In this document: piece after piece, positions 32,856 to 40,973 of the stretch
Layout: each line of letters opens with the position of its first letter
How positions within the stretch are numbered: the stretch's first letter is position 1
NCBI RefSeq assembly: GCF_030317035.1
Contig: NZ_JASZYK010000001.1
Coordinates: 1,178,001-1,242,000, forward strand
Source: Variovorax sp. J22G73
GTDB lineage: Bacteria > Pseudomonadota > Gammaproteobacteria > Burkholderiales > Burkholderiaceae_C
Direction: 5' to 3'
Length of the DNA stretch: 64,000 nucleotides
Notes under the pieces: generated by a model
Databases searched by the model: none
Told to the model about the DNA's origin: nothing
Seen by the model: the letters and a program-made list of their open reading frames with translations, nothing else
Made by a program: the position numbers and the translations under genes

Positions 32856-35126
32856 ATGAAAAAACTCAGTGCACCTGTTGGCTTCAAGCATGCAGTCTTC
32901 CACCATGTTGCCATCACCGCGGTGGCCCTTGCCGTGCTGACGGCATGCGGCGGCGGTGGAGACAGCGGCGGTGGCGCGTCGCTCGGCGGCACGGGCGTGG
33001 GCCTTTCGGCACCGTCCGATGCGGTGGCCACGGCGCCCTCGTCCGACAGCACCAGGAAGTCGCCGGATGACGGCGTGCCCGCCGTGGCCAATGTGGCGGA
33101 CGCCGCAGTGGCTGCTGTGGACCGTTCGGCCAAGCCCATCGAGCTGCCCGACACCGTCTGGCCCAGCAACTACAAGCTGTGGTTCCGCCCCGACGCCGCG
33201 CTGAAGACCTTCACCGGCCGCGGCGACGTCGAAATTGAAGTGCTCAAGCCGGTCGACGCCATCGTGGTGGCCGCGCACAACCTGAACTTCGCCAAGGGCC
33301 GCACCACGCTGCGCAAGGTGTCGAACCCCGGCGAGGCGATCGCGCTCATTCCCACGCCGCAGACGCTGGGCGACTTCGTGCAGCTGCGGCTGAACGACGG
33401 CCAGATCGCCAAGGGCAAGTACCTGCTGCACATGGAGTGGGACGGCAAGATCCAGTTCTCCGACGCGGAATACTGCCCGCCCGCCGAAGTGGCGCGCAAC
33501 CCGTTCTGCTCGGCCGCCACCGGCATCTTCAAGGTGGGGCTCTCCACGCCCGAAGGCGTGAGCAGCGACGCCATCGTGACGCAGGGCGAAACCAACTACG
33601 CGCGCCAGTGGTTCCCGGGCTGGGACGAGCCGGCGTTTCGCCACACCTTCGAGATCTCGGCCGAGGTGCCGGGCGACTGGAAAACGGTGTCCAACGGCGC
33701 GCAGCTGTCGGCGGTGAAGCTGCCCGACGGCTACCAGCAGGTGTCGTTCGAGAAGACGCCGGTGATGCCCATGTACCTTACCTTCTTCGGCGGCGGCAAG
33801 TTCGACGTGCTGCCCGACAACTTCAAGAACCCGCTGGACGGCAGCGACATTCCGCTGCGCTGGTTCACGCCGCCGGGCCGCTCCACCTGGGCCACCTTTC
33901 CGATGGAGTGGACCAAGGTGGCCATGGACTACTACTACAAGTACACGGGCATCCCGCTGCCGATCAAGAAGTTCGACACCATCGCCGCCAACGACAGCTA
34001 CGACAACAAGCCCAACACCGGCTTCGGCGGCATGGAGAACTGGGGCGCGATCTTCGAGTTTGCCGACGCGGTGCTCACCAAGCCGGGCGACAAGCCCACG
34101 CTGTACTCGGTGACGGTGGTCACGCACGAAATCGCGCACCAGTGGTTCGGCGACCTGGTCACGCTCGACTGGTGGGACAACGTGTGGCTCAACGAGTCGT
34201 TCGCGCGCTGGTTCGAAAGGCGCACCACCATCAAGTTCCACCCCGAGTACTACAGCTTTTCCGACTTCGTGCTCGACAAGCACAGCGTGATCACGGCCGA
34301 CCTGCGCAGCACGGCGGTGCCGGTGCAGCGCAACCTGAACGACGCGGGCTCCTTCGGCTTCATCAGCCCGTCGATCTTTGTCTACAACAAGGGCAGCCAT
34401 GTGCTGGAGACCATCCAGAACTACATCGGCGAAGAGGCGATGCAGAAGGGCCTGCAGATCTACCTGAAGGACTACGCCTTCGGCAACGTGACGCCCACGC
34501 GGCTGTGGACCTCGCTGGAGAAGGCCAGCGGCGGCAAGAAGGTGAGCGAGATCGGCGACAGCTTCATCCGCCAGACCGGCATTCCGCTGCTCACGGTGGA
34601 CGCGCAGTGCGCGGGCGACCGCACCTTCGTGAACATCGCGCAGGAGGCCTTTCCCAACCAGAACCAGTTCCCGGCCTCGACCTGGGCCATTCCCGTGACG
34701 CTGGCCTACGGCGACGCGATGGAGCAGCGCAAGACCTTCGTGATGAACACCAACACCACGCAGCTGGAGCTGCCGGGCTGCACCGCGGTGCTGGCCGGGC
34801 CGACCGGGCAGGACTACTACGTGAGCAACTACAGCGCGCCCTCGTGGAGCGCGCTGCTGGCCAAGGCGCAGAGCCTGGCGGCCAACAAGCCGCTGCTGCT
34901 GAACATCGAGCGCGACGCCTCGCGGCTGCTGGCGGTGGGCCGCATCACGCAGGCGCAGTACGACCAGATCAAGGGCGTTGTGAACCTGCCGGCGCCGCTG
35001 CTGGCGAAGACCCAGGCCAGCGAGCAGCAGCGCGTGGCGGTGGATGCCGGCGCGCAGACGGAGGAGTACCCGCACGCGCTGCGCTTCCAGGGCAGCCTGA
35101 AGCTGCGTGACAACGAGAAGCGCTGA
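32856..35126 (+). CDS. M1-family metallopeptidase (aminopeptidase), lipoprotein
   Basis: A 756-residue zinc aminopeptidase. It starts with a lipoprotein signal (lipobox LTAC, Cys31), followed by a low-complexity Gly/Ser linker, so it is probably anchored in the outer membrane facing the periplasm or surface. The N-terminal beta domain is followed by the catalytic domain with GGMEN at 391-395 (aminopeptidase substrate motif) and the zinc site H424-E425-x2-H428 with Glu447 19 residues on (HEIAHQWFGD...NESFARW). The ERAP-like C-terminal domain is shorter than in PepN. AGAGG precedes the ATG at 32856. It may supply amino acids from peptides. Confidence 0.93.
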   Translation: MKKLSAPVGFKHAVFHHVAITAVALAVLTACGGGGDSGGGASLGGTGVGLSAPSDAVATAPSSDSTRKSPDDGVPAVANVADAAVAAVDRSAKPIELPDTVWPSNYKLWFRPDAALKTFTGRGDVEIEVLKPVDAIVVAAHNLNFAKGRTTLRKVSNPGEAIALIPTPQTLGDFVQLRLNDGQIAKGKYLLHMEWDGKIQFSDAEYCPPAEVARNPFCSAATGIFKVGLSTPEGVSSDAIVTQGETNYARQWFPGWDEPAFRHTFEISAEVPGDWKTVSNGAQLSAVKLPDGYQQVSFEKTPVMPMYLTFFGGGKFDVLPDNFKNPLDGSDIPLRWFTPPGRSTWATFPMEWTKVAMDYYYKYTGIPLPIKKFDTIAANDSYDNKPNTGFGGMENWGAIFEFADAVLTKPGDKPTLYSVTVVTHEIAHQWFGDLVTLDWWDNVWLNESFARWFERRTTIKFHPEYYSFSDFVLDKHSVITADLRSTAVPVQRNLNDAGSFGFISPSIFVYNKGSHVLETIQNYIGEEAMQKGLQIYLKDYAFGNVTPTRLWTSLEKASGGKKVSEIGDSFIRQTGIPLLTVDAQCAGDRTFVNIAQEAFPNQNQFPASTWAIPVTLAYGDAMEQRKTFVMNTNTTQLELPGCTAVLAGPTGQDYYVSNYSAPSWSALLAKAQSLAANKPLLLNIERDASRLLAVGRITQAQYDQIKGVVNLPAPLLAKTQASEQQRVAVDAGAQTEEYPHALRFQGSLKLRDNEKR

Positions 35127-35166
35127 AAGCCAAGGCCCCTCCATCGACGAACCAGAGGATTCACCC

Positions 35167-35580
35167 ATGAACACTTCATTCAGATGGCTGGCAGTGGCGG
35201 TTGCGGTCGCCGCCGCATCCATGGCCGGTTGCGGCGCGCCCGGAGAGCCGGAGGCGCAACTGGTCGGCGTGTACGCCGTGAAGCAGGGCGGCACGCTCAA
35301 GGAGCTCGTGAAGATCGAGCGGCAGGGCGATCGCTATGTGATGCGCGACAAGGTGCGCACGCCCGAGTGGAGCGAGCCCAGGATGCAACTGCTGCCGGTC
35401 ACGCGCAAGCGCTGGCGCAGGATCACCACCGACAGCGCCGAGACCGCCTTCGTCGGCGTGTCCAGCGACCAGCTGGCCATCTTCAAGGTGGCGCCGGGCT
35501 GGCGGAAGAACAGCTTCAAGACCGAAACGGGCTACTTCCTGGTCTATTCGCAGGGGCCGGTGGAAGCCTTCAAGCTCTGA
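35167..35580 (+). CDS. Small putative lipoprotein
   Basis: A 137-residue protein from the ATG at 35167 (AGAGGA upstream). Residues 1-22 are a lipoprotein signal with lipobox MAGC. The rest is a beta-rich domain of about 110 residues (YAVKQGGTLKELVKIERQGDRYVM) that I do not recognise. It lies 40 bp after the M1 peptidase on the same strand and shares its terminator, so the two may be one transcription unit. Confidence 0.75.
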   Translation: MNTSFRWLAVAVAVAAASMAGCGAPGEPEAQLVGVYAVKQGGTLKELVKIERQGDRYVMRDKVRTPEWSEPRMQLLPVTRKRWRRITTDSAETAFVGVSSDQLAIFKVAPGWRKNSFKTETGYFLVYSQGPVEAFKL

Positions 35581-35609
35581 CGCGCGGCAAGCGCTGACGG
35601 GTTCCTGTG

Positions 35610-35650
35610 CGCGCCCCGCGGCTGCAAGCCGCGGGGCGCGTTTCTTTTTT
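35610..35650 (+). terminator. Strong rho-independent terminator
   Basis: CGCGCCCCGCGGC and GCCGCGGGGCGCG form a perfect 13-bp stem with a 5-nt loop, followed by TTTCTTTTTT. It closes the peptidase-lipoprotein unit. Confidence 0.92.
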
Positions 35651-35740
35651 CACCTCTTCCACATCTCTTCCGACAAGGGCCGGCGTCGCGGCGACGTCGG
35701 CGCCAGCGTGTCCGGTTGCTGGCATGCGGCTTGCAATGGA

Positions 35741-35757
35741 GTAGTCCATTGGGAAAC
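35741..35757. promoter_or_regulatory. 17-bp palindromic site, copy 1
   Basis: GTAGTCCATTGGGAAAC, a half-degenerate copy of the dyad GTTKYCC-AAT-RGGMAAC. It is 168 bp upstream of the MHS transporter start; a lone half site GGGCAAC lies at 35773-35779. Its centre is 116 bp (about 11 helical turns) from copy 2, which would suit DNA looping by one regulator. Confidence 0.55.
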
Positions 35758-35856
35758 TTATTCACCACAACTGGGCAACACCCGGTGTTTGGTACGCTTT
35801 GGGAGCCGCCGGCTGCAGCAGGGTGGTGCACCCGGCGTCATCAGGGTAAGCGATAA

Positions 35857-35873
35857 GTTTCCCAATAGGAAAC
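35857..35873. promoter_or_regulatory. 17-bp palindromic site, copy 2
   Basis: GTTTCC-CAATA-GGAAAC, a perfect inverted repeat, ending 52 bp before the transporter start at 35926. Position near the promoter suggests an operator. Same motif as copies at 35741 and 38305. Confidence 0.65.
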
Positions 35874-35925
35874 AAAACTACCATCCCGGCAACACCCCGC
35901 TGTGCTCCCTTACTGGAGAGAAACC

Positions 35926-37260
35926 ATGAATCACCCCGTCAGTCCCGCGCTCGCGCAGATGGCGCCGCCGGCCGCACCCGCGGCCGACAGCTCCGAGGTC
36001 GGCCGTGTCGTGTTCGCAAGTTCGGTCGGCACCATCATCGAGTGGTACGACTTCCTGATCTACGGCACCGCGGCCGCGCTGGTGTTCAACAAGCTCTTCT
36101 TCCCCGTGGACGACCCATTGATGGGCACGCTCGCCGCATTGGGCAGCGCGGCCGTGGGCTTCTTCGCGCGGCCCTTCGGCGGCGCGGTCTTCGGCTACTT
36201 CGGCGACCGGCTGGGCCGCAAGTCGATGCTGCTGCTCACGCTGGTCATCATGGGCTTCGGCACCTTCGCCATCGGCCTGCTGCCCACGTACCAGCAGATC
36301 GGCATCTGGGCGCCGGTGCTGCTGGTCGCGCTGCGCATCATCCAGGGCATCGGGCTCGGAGGCGAGTGGGGCGGCGCCGCGCTGATGGTGCTGGAGCACG
36401 CGCCCAAGCACCGGCGCGGGCTGTGCGGCAGCCTGGTGCAGGTGGGCTTCCCCATCGGGCTCATCCTGTCGGCGGGCGTGTATTCGCTGGTCTCCAGGTT
36501 GCCCGAGGAAGACTTTCTTGCGTGGGGCTGGCGCGTGCCCTTCCTGCTGAGCATCGTGCTGGTAGCGGTGGGCACCTTCATTCGCACGCGGGTGTCGGAG
36601 TCGCCGGTGTTCCTGGAGATGAAGGCCAAGAAGGAGATCGCGAAGAACCCGTTCGCCGAAGCCGTGTTCCGCGACCCGAAGAACTTCCTTGTCGCGGTGG
36701 GGCTCAAGATCTGCGAGGTGTCGTGGGTCTACATGCTCACGGTGTTCATGGTGGTCTACGCCACCAAGAACCTCGGGTTGCCCAAGGGCATGATGCTCAA
36801 CGCGATCATGGTGGCCGCGGCCATCGAGGTGGTGACCATTCCACTGTTCGGCTGGCTCTCGGACGTCATCGGGCGGCGCCCTTTCTACTTCGCGGGCACG
36901 CTCTTCACCATCGCCTTCGCGTTCCCGCTGTTCTGGCTGATGGACACGCGCGATCCGTGGGTCATCATCGCGGCGACCGCCGTGGCGCTGAGCTTCGGCC
37001 ACGGCCTCATGTTCGGCCCCGAGGCCACCTACTTTCCCGAGCTCTTCGGTGCGCGGGTGCGCTACACCGGCGCGTCGTTCGGCTTCCAGGTGTCCGCGGC
37101 CATCGGGGGCGGGCTGGCGCCTATCCTCGCGACCGTGCTGGTGAGCAAGCTGGGCGGCACGGCGGGCGTGTCGGTCATGCTGATCGGCGTGGCGCTCGTC
37201 ACGCTGGTGGCGGCCTTCTTCGCGCACGAGACCCGCGACCGGTCCGTGAGCGAGCTCTGA
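35926..37260 (+). CDS. MHS-family MFS transporter (metabolite:H+ symporter)
   Basis: A 444-residue inner-membrane symporter with 12 hydrophobic segments. Family marks: SSVGTIIEWYDFLIYGTAAAL in helix 1 (W-Y-D-F), RPFGGAVFGYFGDRLGRKSML after helix 2, GLGGEWGGAALMVLEHAP in helix 4, and GWLSDVIGRRPF in the second half. MHS permeases take up organic acids such as alpha-ketoglutarate, shikimate or proline/betaine. GGAGAG precedes the ATG at 35926. Two copies of a palindrome lie upstream, and the ferredoxin gene begins 22 bp after the stop. Confidence 0.92.
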   Translation: MNHPVSPALAQMAPPAAPAADSSEVGRVVFASSVGTIIEWYDFLIYGTAAALVFNKLFFPVDDPLMGTLAALGSAAVGFFARPFGGAVFGYFGDRLGRKSMLLLTLVIMGFGTFAIGLLPTYQQIGIWAPVLLVALRIIQGIGLGGEWGGAALMVLEHAPKHRRGLCGSLVQVGFPIGLILSAGVYSLVSRLPEEDFLAWGWRVPFLLSIVLVAVGTFIRTRVSESPVFLEMKAKKEIAKNPFAEAVFRDPKNFLVAVGLKICEVSWVYMLTVFMVVYATKNLGLPKGMMLNAIMVAAAIEVVTIPLFGWLSDVIGRRPFYFAGTLFTIAFAFPLFWLMDTRDPWVIIAATAVALSFGHGLMFGPEATYFPELFGARVRYTGASFGFQVSAAIGGGLAPILATVLVSKLGGTAGVSVMLIGVALVTLVAAFFAHETRDRSVSEL

Positions 37261-37282
37261 CCCACGCACCACGGGAGCACGC

Positions 37283-37609
37283 ATGACCTTCGTCGTCACC
37301 GAATCGTGCATCGCTTGCCGCTACGGCGAGTGCGTGTCGGTGTGCCCGCAGAACGCCTTCCATGAAGGGCCGAATTTCGTGGTCATCGATCCGCGTGCCT
37401 GCGCCAACTGCGGCCTCTGCGAAATGGTGTGCCCGGTGAACGCCATCGTCGCCGCGGCCGACCTGCCGCAAGACCAGCGCGCGTGGCGCGAACTCAATGC
37501 GCGGCTCGCGACCGAGTGGCCGCTTGCCACCGGCACGCAGCCGTTGCCCGATGCGGACGCGCACGCCTTCGACAAGGCCAAGCGCGACCGCCTGATTTTC
37601 CAGGCCTGA
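37283..37609 (+). CDS. FdxA-like ferredoxin (3Fe-4S/4Fe-4S type)
   Basis: A 108-residue cytosolic electron carrier. Cys9, 12, 17 and 21 (C-x2-C-x4-C-x3-CP) and Cys40, 43, 46 and 50 (C-x2-C-x2-C-x3-CP) make the two cluster sites; the first is spaced as in 7Fe ferredoxins, where one Cys is spare. The stretch EGPNFVVIDPRACANCGLCE is nearly that of FdxA. A C-terminal tail of about 55 residues is charged. Electron donor or acceptor unknown; co-transcription with transporter and DJ-1 protein suggests a redox step on the imported compound. Confidence 0.9.
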   Translation: MTFVVTESCIACRYGECVSVCPQNAFHEGPNFVVIDPRACANCGLCEMVCPVNAIVAAADLPQDQRAWRELNARLATEWPLATGTQPLPDADAHAFDKAKRDRLIFQA

Positions 37610-37666
37610 ACCACCGGGCCCGAGCCTGCGAACCCCCACCTGCATCGACAAGGAAGGAACACCGAC

Positions 37667-38293
37667 GTGCACATGACTTTTCTGCTTTACGAGGGCATCG
37701 AGCCCGTGGACCTGGCCGCTATCGGCGTGATGTCGATGGCCCGGCGCGTGATTCCCGGGCTGTCTTACGAGACGGTGTCTTTCGACAGGGCGCCGGTGTT
37801 GCTCGCCAACGGACTCGAGGTGCTGCCGAGCAAGAGCTTCGACGAAGTCTCGAAGGTCGACGTGCTGCTGGTGCCCGGTGGCCCGGGCTGGCGCGCGGCC
37901 GCGAACGATGCGCGCGTGCTGGCGTTCGTGCGGCGCGTGGCGGCCAATGCGCTGGTGTGTTCCGTGTGCACGGGCGCGATGGTCCTCGCGGAAGCCGGCG
38001 TGCTCGACGGGCTGCGCGCCACCACCAAGTTCGAGGTGGTGCCGCCCGAGCCGTCGCCGCTCGACGAACTGCGCCAGCGTTACCCGGCCATTCGCAGCGA
38101 GACCGCGCTGCTCGTCGACAACGGCCGCGTGGTGACGGGCGGCGGCGTGACCCTGTGCATCGATGCCGTGCTGTACCTGCTGGAGAAGCGCTTCGGCAAG
38201 CAGGCCGTGGACGAGGTGGCGCGAATCATGGAGTACGGCGCGGCGCGCGCCGCCAACAGCCGGCGCTTCGCGTCCACGGCCGCTCTTTCATGA
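37667..38293 (+). CDS. DJ-1/PfpI-family protein
   Basis: A 208-residue protein with the glutamine-amidotransferase-like fold. The nucleophile elbow is VCSVCTGAMVLAEAGVLDG with Cys101 as the expected active residue, and LLVPGGPGW at about 67-75 is the oxyanion loop. This subgroup includes isonitrile hydratase-like enzymes and the sensor halves of some AraC regulators. No DNA-binding domain is attached. The GTG at 37667 lies 7 nt after AAGGAAGGA; an ATG two codons later is the alternative. Confidence 0.87.
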   Translation: MHMTFLLYEGIEPVDLAAIGVMSMARRVIPGLSYETVSFDRAPVLLANGLEVLPSKSFDEVSKVDVLLVPGGPGWRAAANDARVLAFVRRVAANALVCSVCTGAMVLAEAGVLDGLRATTKFEVVPPEPSPLDELRQRYPAIRSETALLVDNGRVVTGGGVTLCIDAVLYLLEKRFGKQAVDEVARIMEYGAARAANSRRFASTAALS

Positions 38294-38304
38294 ACAGTGC
38301 TTGA

Positions 38305-38321
38305 GTTGTCCAATGGGCAAC
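38305..38321. promoter_or_regulatory. 17-bp palindromic site, copy 3
   Basis: GTTGTCCAATGGGCAAC, a near-perfect dyad matching the two sites at 35741 and 35857. It lies 61 bp upstream of the cupin start (38383), in the position of a promoter operator, just after the DJ-1 gene. Confidence 0.65.
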
Positions 38322-38382
38322 TAATGTCTAGAATCTTTCAACCCCGGCCCTCAACATCCCAACAGAAACCAGGAGCTCACAC

Positions 38383-38787
38383 ATGTCCACCGTTTTCAAG
38401 GAACGCCTCTCCGGCAAGCTGCAAGCCACCGTCGGCGGCTCCGTCTACATCGACCCTGACAAGCTGGAGTGGCAACCCTCGCAGTTTCCCAAGATCCAGA
38501 TGAAGGTGCTCTACCGCAACGACGACATCGGCGAGATGACGGTGCTGCTGAAGTGGGAGCCCGGCGCGGTGCTGCCGTTTCACAAGCACCCCGAGATCGA
38601 GCAGAGCTGGGTGCTCGAAGGCTCGTTCTCCGACCACGACGGCATCTGCCGCGCCGGCCAGTTCGTGTGGCGCCAGCCGGGCTCGCTGCACGAGACGCGC
38701 TCGGACGAGGGCTGCACCATCCTGGCGATCTACCGCAAGCCCAACATCTTCTTCAACGCGGCGGGCTTCGAGGCCGGCAAGCACTGA
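38383..38787 (+). CDS. ChrR-like cupin protein
   Basis: A 134-residue single cupin barrel resembling the anti-sigma ChrR cupin fold or acetylacetone-cleaving enzymes. Metal ligands expected from HKHPEIEQSWVLEG (two His and Glu/Gln) and GSLHET (His). Preceded by its own palindrome at 38305. It may be a small dioxygenase or an enzyme acting on the compound brought in by the MHS transporter. No ribosome site stronger than AGGAGCTC at 38369-38376 is seen, which is suitably spaced. Confidence 0.87.
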   Translation: MSTVFKERLSGKLQATVGGSVYIDPDKLEWQPSQFPKIQMKVLYRNDDIGEMTVLLKWEPGAVLPFHKHPEIEQSWVLEGSFSDHDGICRAGQFVWRQPGSLHETRSDEGCTILAIYRKPNIFFNAAGFEAGKH

Positions 38788-38890
38788 GCGGCGCGGCGCT
38801 GCGGCTTGTCTGTGCCGCGGCGCAAGGCGCAGGCAACTCGCGCCATGACGAGCTCAAGCGGGGGAAACATGGTCCGTAAAATGACGGCAC

Positions 38891-39565
38891 ATGGTCGCCA
38901 CAAAGAAACCCGCAAGAAAGACAAGACGCGCAGCGCAACCCGCTGCCCCCGCCGAGGTACCGGCCCATGTCGAGCTGGGCGTGCGCCTCAAGCAACGCCG
39001 GCTCGAGGCGGGCCTGACGCTTGCGGCGCTGGCCGAGCAGGCCGGTTTCGGCAAGGCCTACCTGTCACGCATCGAGAACGGCAAGAAGGTGCCGCCCATC
39101 GGCTCGCTGGCGCGAATCGCGAGCGTGCTGGGCATCGAGGCCGCGAGTTTGCTGTCGGACAACGCGACGGCCAGCCAGGCCCAGAGGGCCCAGCAGTCGT
39201 GGCGCGGCGCGAGCCTCGTCAAGCGTGCCGACAAGCGCCCGACCGTCATGGGCGGCAGCGCCTTCGGCTACGACTACCTGTCGCTCACCGACGCCACCAC
39301 CGGCCGCGCGCTGCAGCCCTTTCTGTTCACCTTTCCGGACAAGGTCGACAAGTTCGTGTTCTTCGAGCACGAGGGCGAAGAAATGATGCACGTGCTGACC
39401 GGGCGCGTGGAGTGGCAGGTGGGGGTGGACAAGTTCATCCTCGAGCCTGGCGACACGCTGCATTTCGATTCGCGGATTCCGCACCGCGGGCATGCGCTGT
39501 CGGGGCCGGCGACGGCGCTGGTGGTGATCTATTCGCCGGCCGGGTACGACGGGCATCTGGCCTGA
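38891..39565 (+). CDS. XRE-family regulator with C-terminal cupin sensor
   Basis: A 224-residue regulator. A Lys/Arg-rich N-terminus is followed by a helix-turn-helix at about 29-88 (LKQRRLEAGLTLAALAEQAG, YLSRIENGKKVPP) and a cupin effector domain (about 145-224: EHEGEEMMHVLTGRVEWQVG, LEPGDTLHFDSRIPHRGHA). Such proteins sense small metabolites and repress neighbouring catabolic genes. It is the obvious candidate to bind the three 17-bp palindromes. The direct repeat ACATGGTC at 38868 and 38889 (21 bp apart, the second over the start codon) could be an autoregulatory site. The start lacks a good ribosome site. Confidence 0.88.
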   Translation: MVATKKPARKTRRAAQPAAPAEVPAHVELGVRLKQRRLEAGLTLAALAEQAGFGKAYLSRIENGKKVPPIGSLARIASVLGIEAASLLSDNATASQAQRAQQSWRGASLVKRADKRPTVMGGSAFGYDYLSLTDATTGRALQPFLFTFPDKVDKFVFFEHEGEEMMHVLTGRVEWQVGVDKFILEPGDTLHFDSRIPHRGHALSGPATALVVIYSPAGYDGHLA

Positions 39566-39605
39566 CGGCTTGAAAGCCTGACGACGCAGGGCCCGCGTTA
39601 CCGGC

Positions 39606-40367
39606 TCAGGCCGCCGGCGCCACGCCCGCGCCCTCGATGCGGTGGCGCTTCAGCGCATCCGCGACGAAGCCGCTGGCCTTCATCTCCTCGACAAAGGCCG
39701 CGAGCAGCGCCTGCGCCTCGGCGCCCCGGCTGGCCGGCGTGCCCATGGCCTGCTGGATGACCATGAAACGCCCCGGCAGCACGCGCACGCCGGGGGCGCG
39801 GCGCGCTTCGCCTTCCAGCATCTGGCGGATGCCGGCGGCCACTTCGACCTCGCCCGAACGCAGGGCCGCGAGCGCGGGCCCGGCGCCTTGCAGCCGCACG
39901 ATGTCGGCGGACTTGATCTCGCGCGTCAGGAACAGGTCGTAGGCGCTGCCGGCGCCGACCGAGATGCGGTGGCCCTGCGCGTCGACCTGGGCGTTGTCCG
40001 TGAGCGCGGACGCCTCGGGAACCAGGTAGCTGCCCTCGATGAGCACGTAGGGCGCAGTGAAGCGCAGCCCCTCGCTGCGTGCCGGGTCGATGGCGAAGAA
40101 ACCGATGTCGGCCTGCTCGTTCTTCACCGCGTCGACCGAGGCGGCGGCTTTTTCGAACACCACCAGTTCCACGCCCACGCCCAGGCGCCGCGCGAACTCG
40201 CGGGCCAGGTCGATCGACACGCCCACGGGCTCGCCGGTCGCGGCGTCCTTGTTGGCCAGGATGGGGTTGCCCAGGTTGATGGAGGCGCGCAGGGTGCCGC
40301 CGGGAGCGAAGGCTGAGACGAGGGCGGGGGAAACCGGAGTCGAAGAAGGCGAAGAGGGCTGTGTCAT
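39606..40367 (-). CDS. Transporter substrate-binding domain protein without a signal peptide
   Basis: A 253-residue protein with the family 3 periplasmic-binding-protein fold: NLGNPILANKDAATGEPVGVSIDLAREFARRLGV, ADIGFFAIDPARSEGLRFTAPYVLIEGSYLV and ALRSGEVEVAAG are typical of amino-acid binding proteins. Neither the ATG at 40367 nor an upstream in-frame ATG at 40457 gives a signal peptide, so the protein may be cytosolic, or its true start may be elsewhere. It lies alone on the minus strand with no permease nearby, divergent from the light-sensing operon. Confidence 0.78.
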   Translation of the reverse strand: MTQPSSPSSTPVSPALVSAFAPGGTLRASINLGNPILANKDAATGEPVGVSIDLAREFARRLGVGVELVVFEKAAASVDAVKNEQADIGFFAIDPARSEGLRFTAPYVLIEGSYLVPEASALTDNAQVDAQGHRISVGAGSAYDLFLTREIKSADIVRLQGAGPALAALRSGEVEVAAGIRQMLEGEARRAPGVRVLPGRFMVIQQAMGTPASRGAEAQALLAAFVEEMKASGFVADALKRHRIEGAGVAPAA

Positions 40368-40547
40368 GGCGTTGGCGCAGGGCGCTGGCAAGGTGACAAA
40401 GGGGAGGGCGCGCCAGTTTACGGGGGCCCCCGATGCGCTGCGTATTTCCTTCCTCATTTCCTACCGCATGTAGGGAAGCACGCTCACCGGCCGTGCGCCG
40501 GCTTCGCGTAGGCTCGCTGCATCCGCAAAAAGAACCCGCCTTCTGCC

Positions 40548-40973
40548 GTGCCGCTTTCCACTTTTCTCGTCGAAGACAACCCTCACATCCGCCACCACCT
40601 GATCGCCGCCATGGAGGACGAGGTCGACGTTCACCTGATCGGCACCGCCATCACCGAGGCGGAAGCGGTCGCCTGGCTCGACGCCAACCCCGGCGCCTGG
40701 GACCTGCTGGTGGTCGACCTGTTCCTGCAGGAAGGCTCGGGCCTGGGCATCGTCAAGCGCTGCGGCAAGTGCCGCCCCGGCCAGCGCGTGGTGGTGCTGA
40801 CCAACTACGCCACCGGCGAGATTGCCGACTGGGCGCGCGAGCTGGGCGCGGACGCGGTGTTCGACAAGGCCGCCGACCTCGACGGCTTTTTCGCGCTGTG
40901 CGCCGGCCTCGAAGCCGAAGGGCGCGAAGGCAGGTCGCGCGGCGGCGAACCCCTGGAGGCGGTGGAACCATGA
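40548..40973 (+). CDS. Single-domain response regulator (phytochrome operon)
   Basis: A 141-residue receiver. GTG start at 40548. Acidic pocket Glu9-Asp10, phosphoacceptor Asp57 (LLVVDLFL), switch Thr85 and Lys107 are present. No output domain. The stop overlaps the heme oxygenase start (ATGA), so it is probably the first gene of the light-sensing operon. As a stand-alone receiver it may be a phosphate sink or partner for the phytochrome kinase. Confidence 0.88.
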   Translation: MPLSTFLVEDNPHIRHHLIAAMEDEVDVHLIGTAITEAEAVAWLDANPGAWDLLVVDLFLQEGSGLGIVKRCGKCRPGQRVVVLTNYATGEIADWARELGADAVFDKAADLDGFFALCAGLEAEGREGRSRGGEPLEAVEP

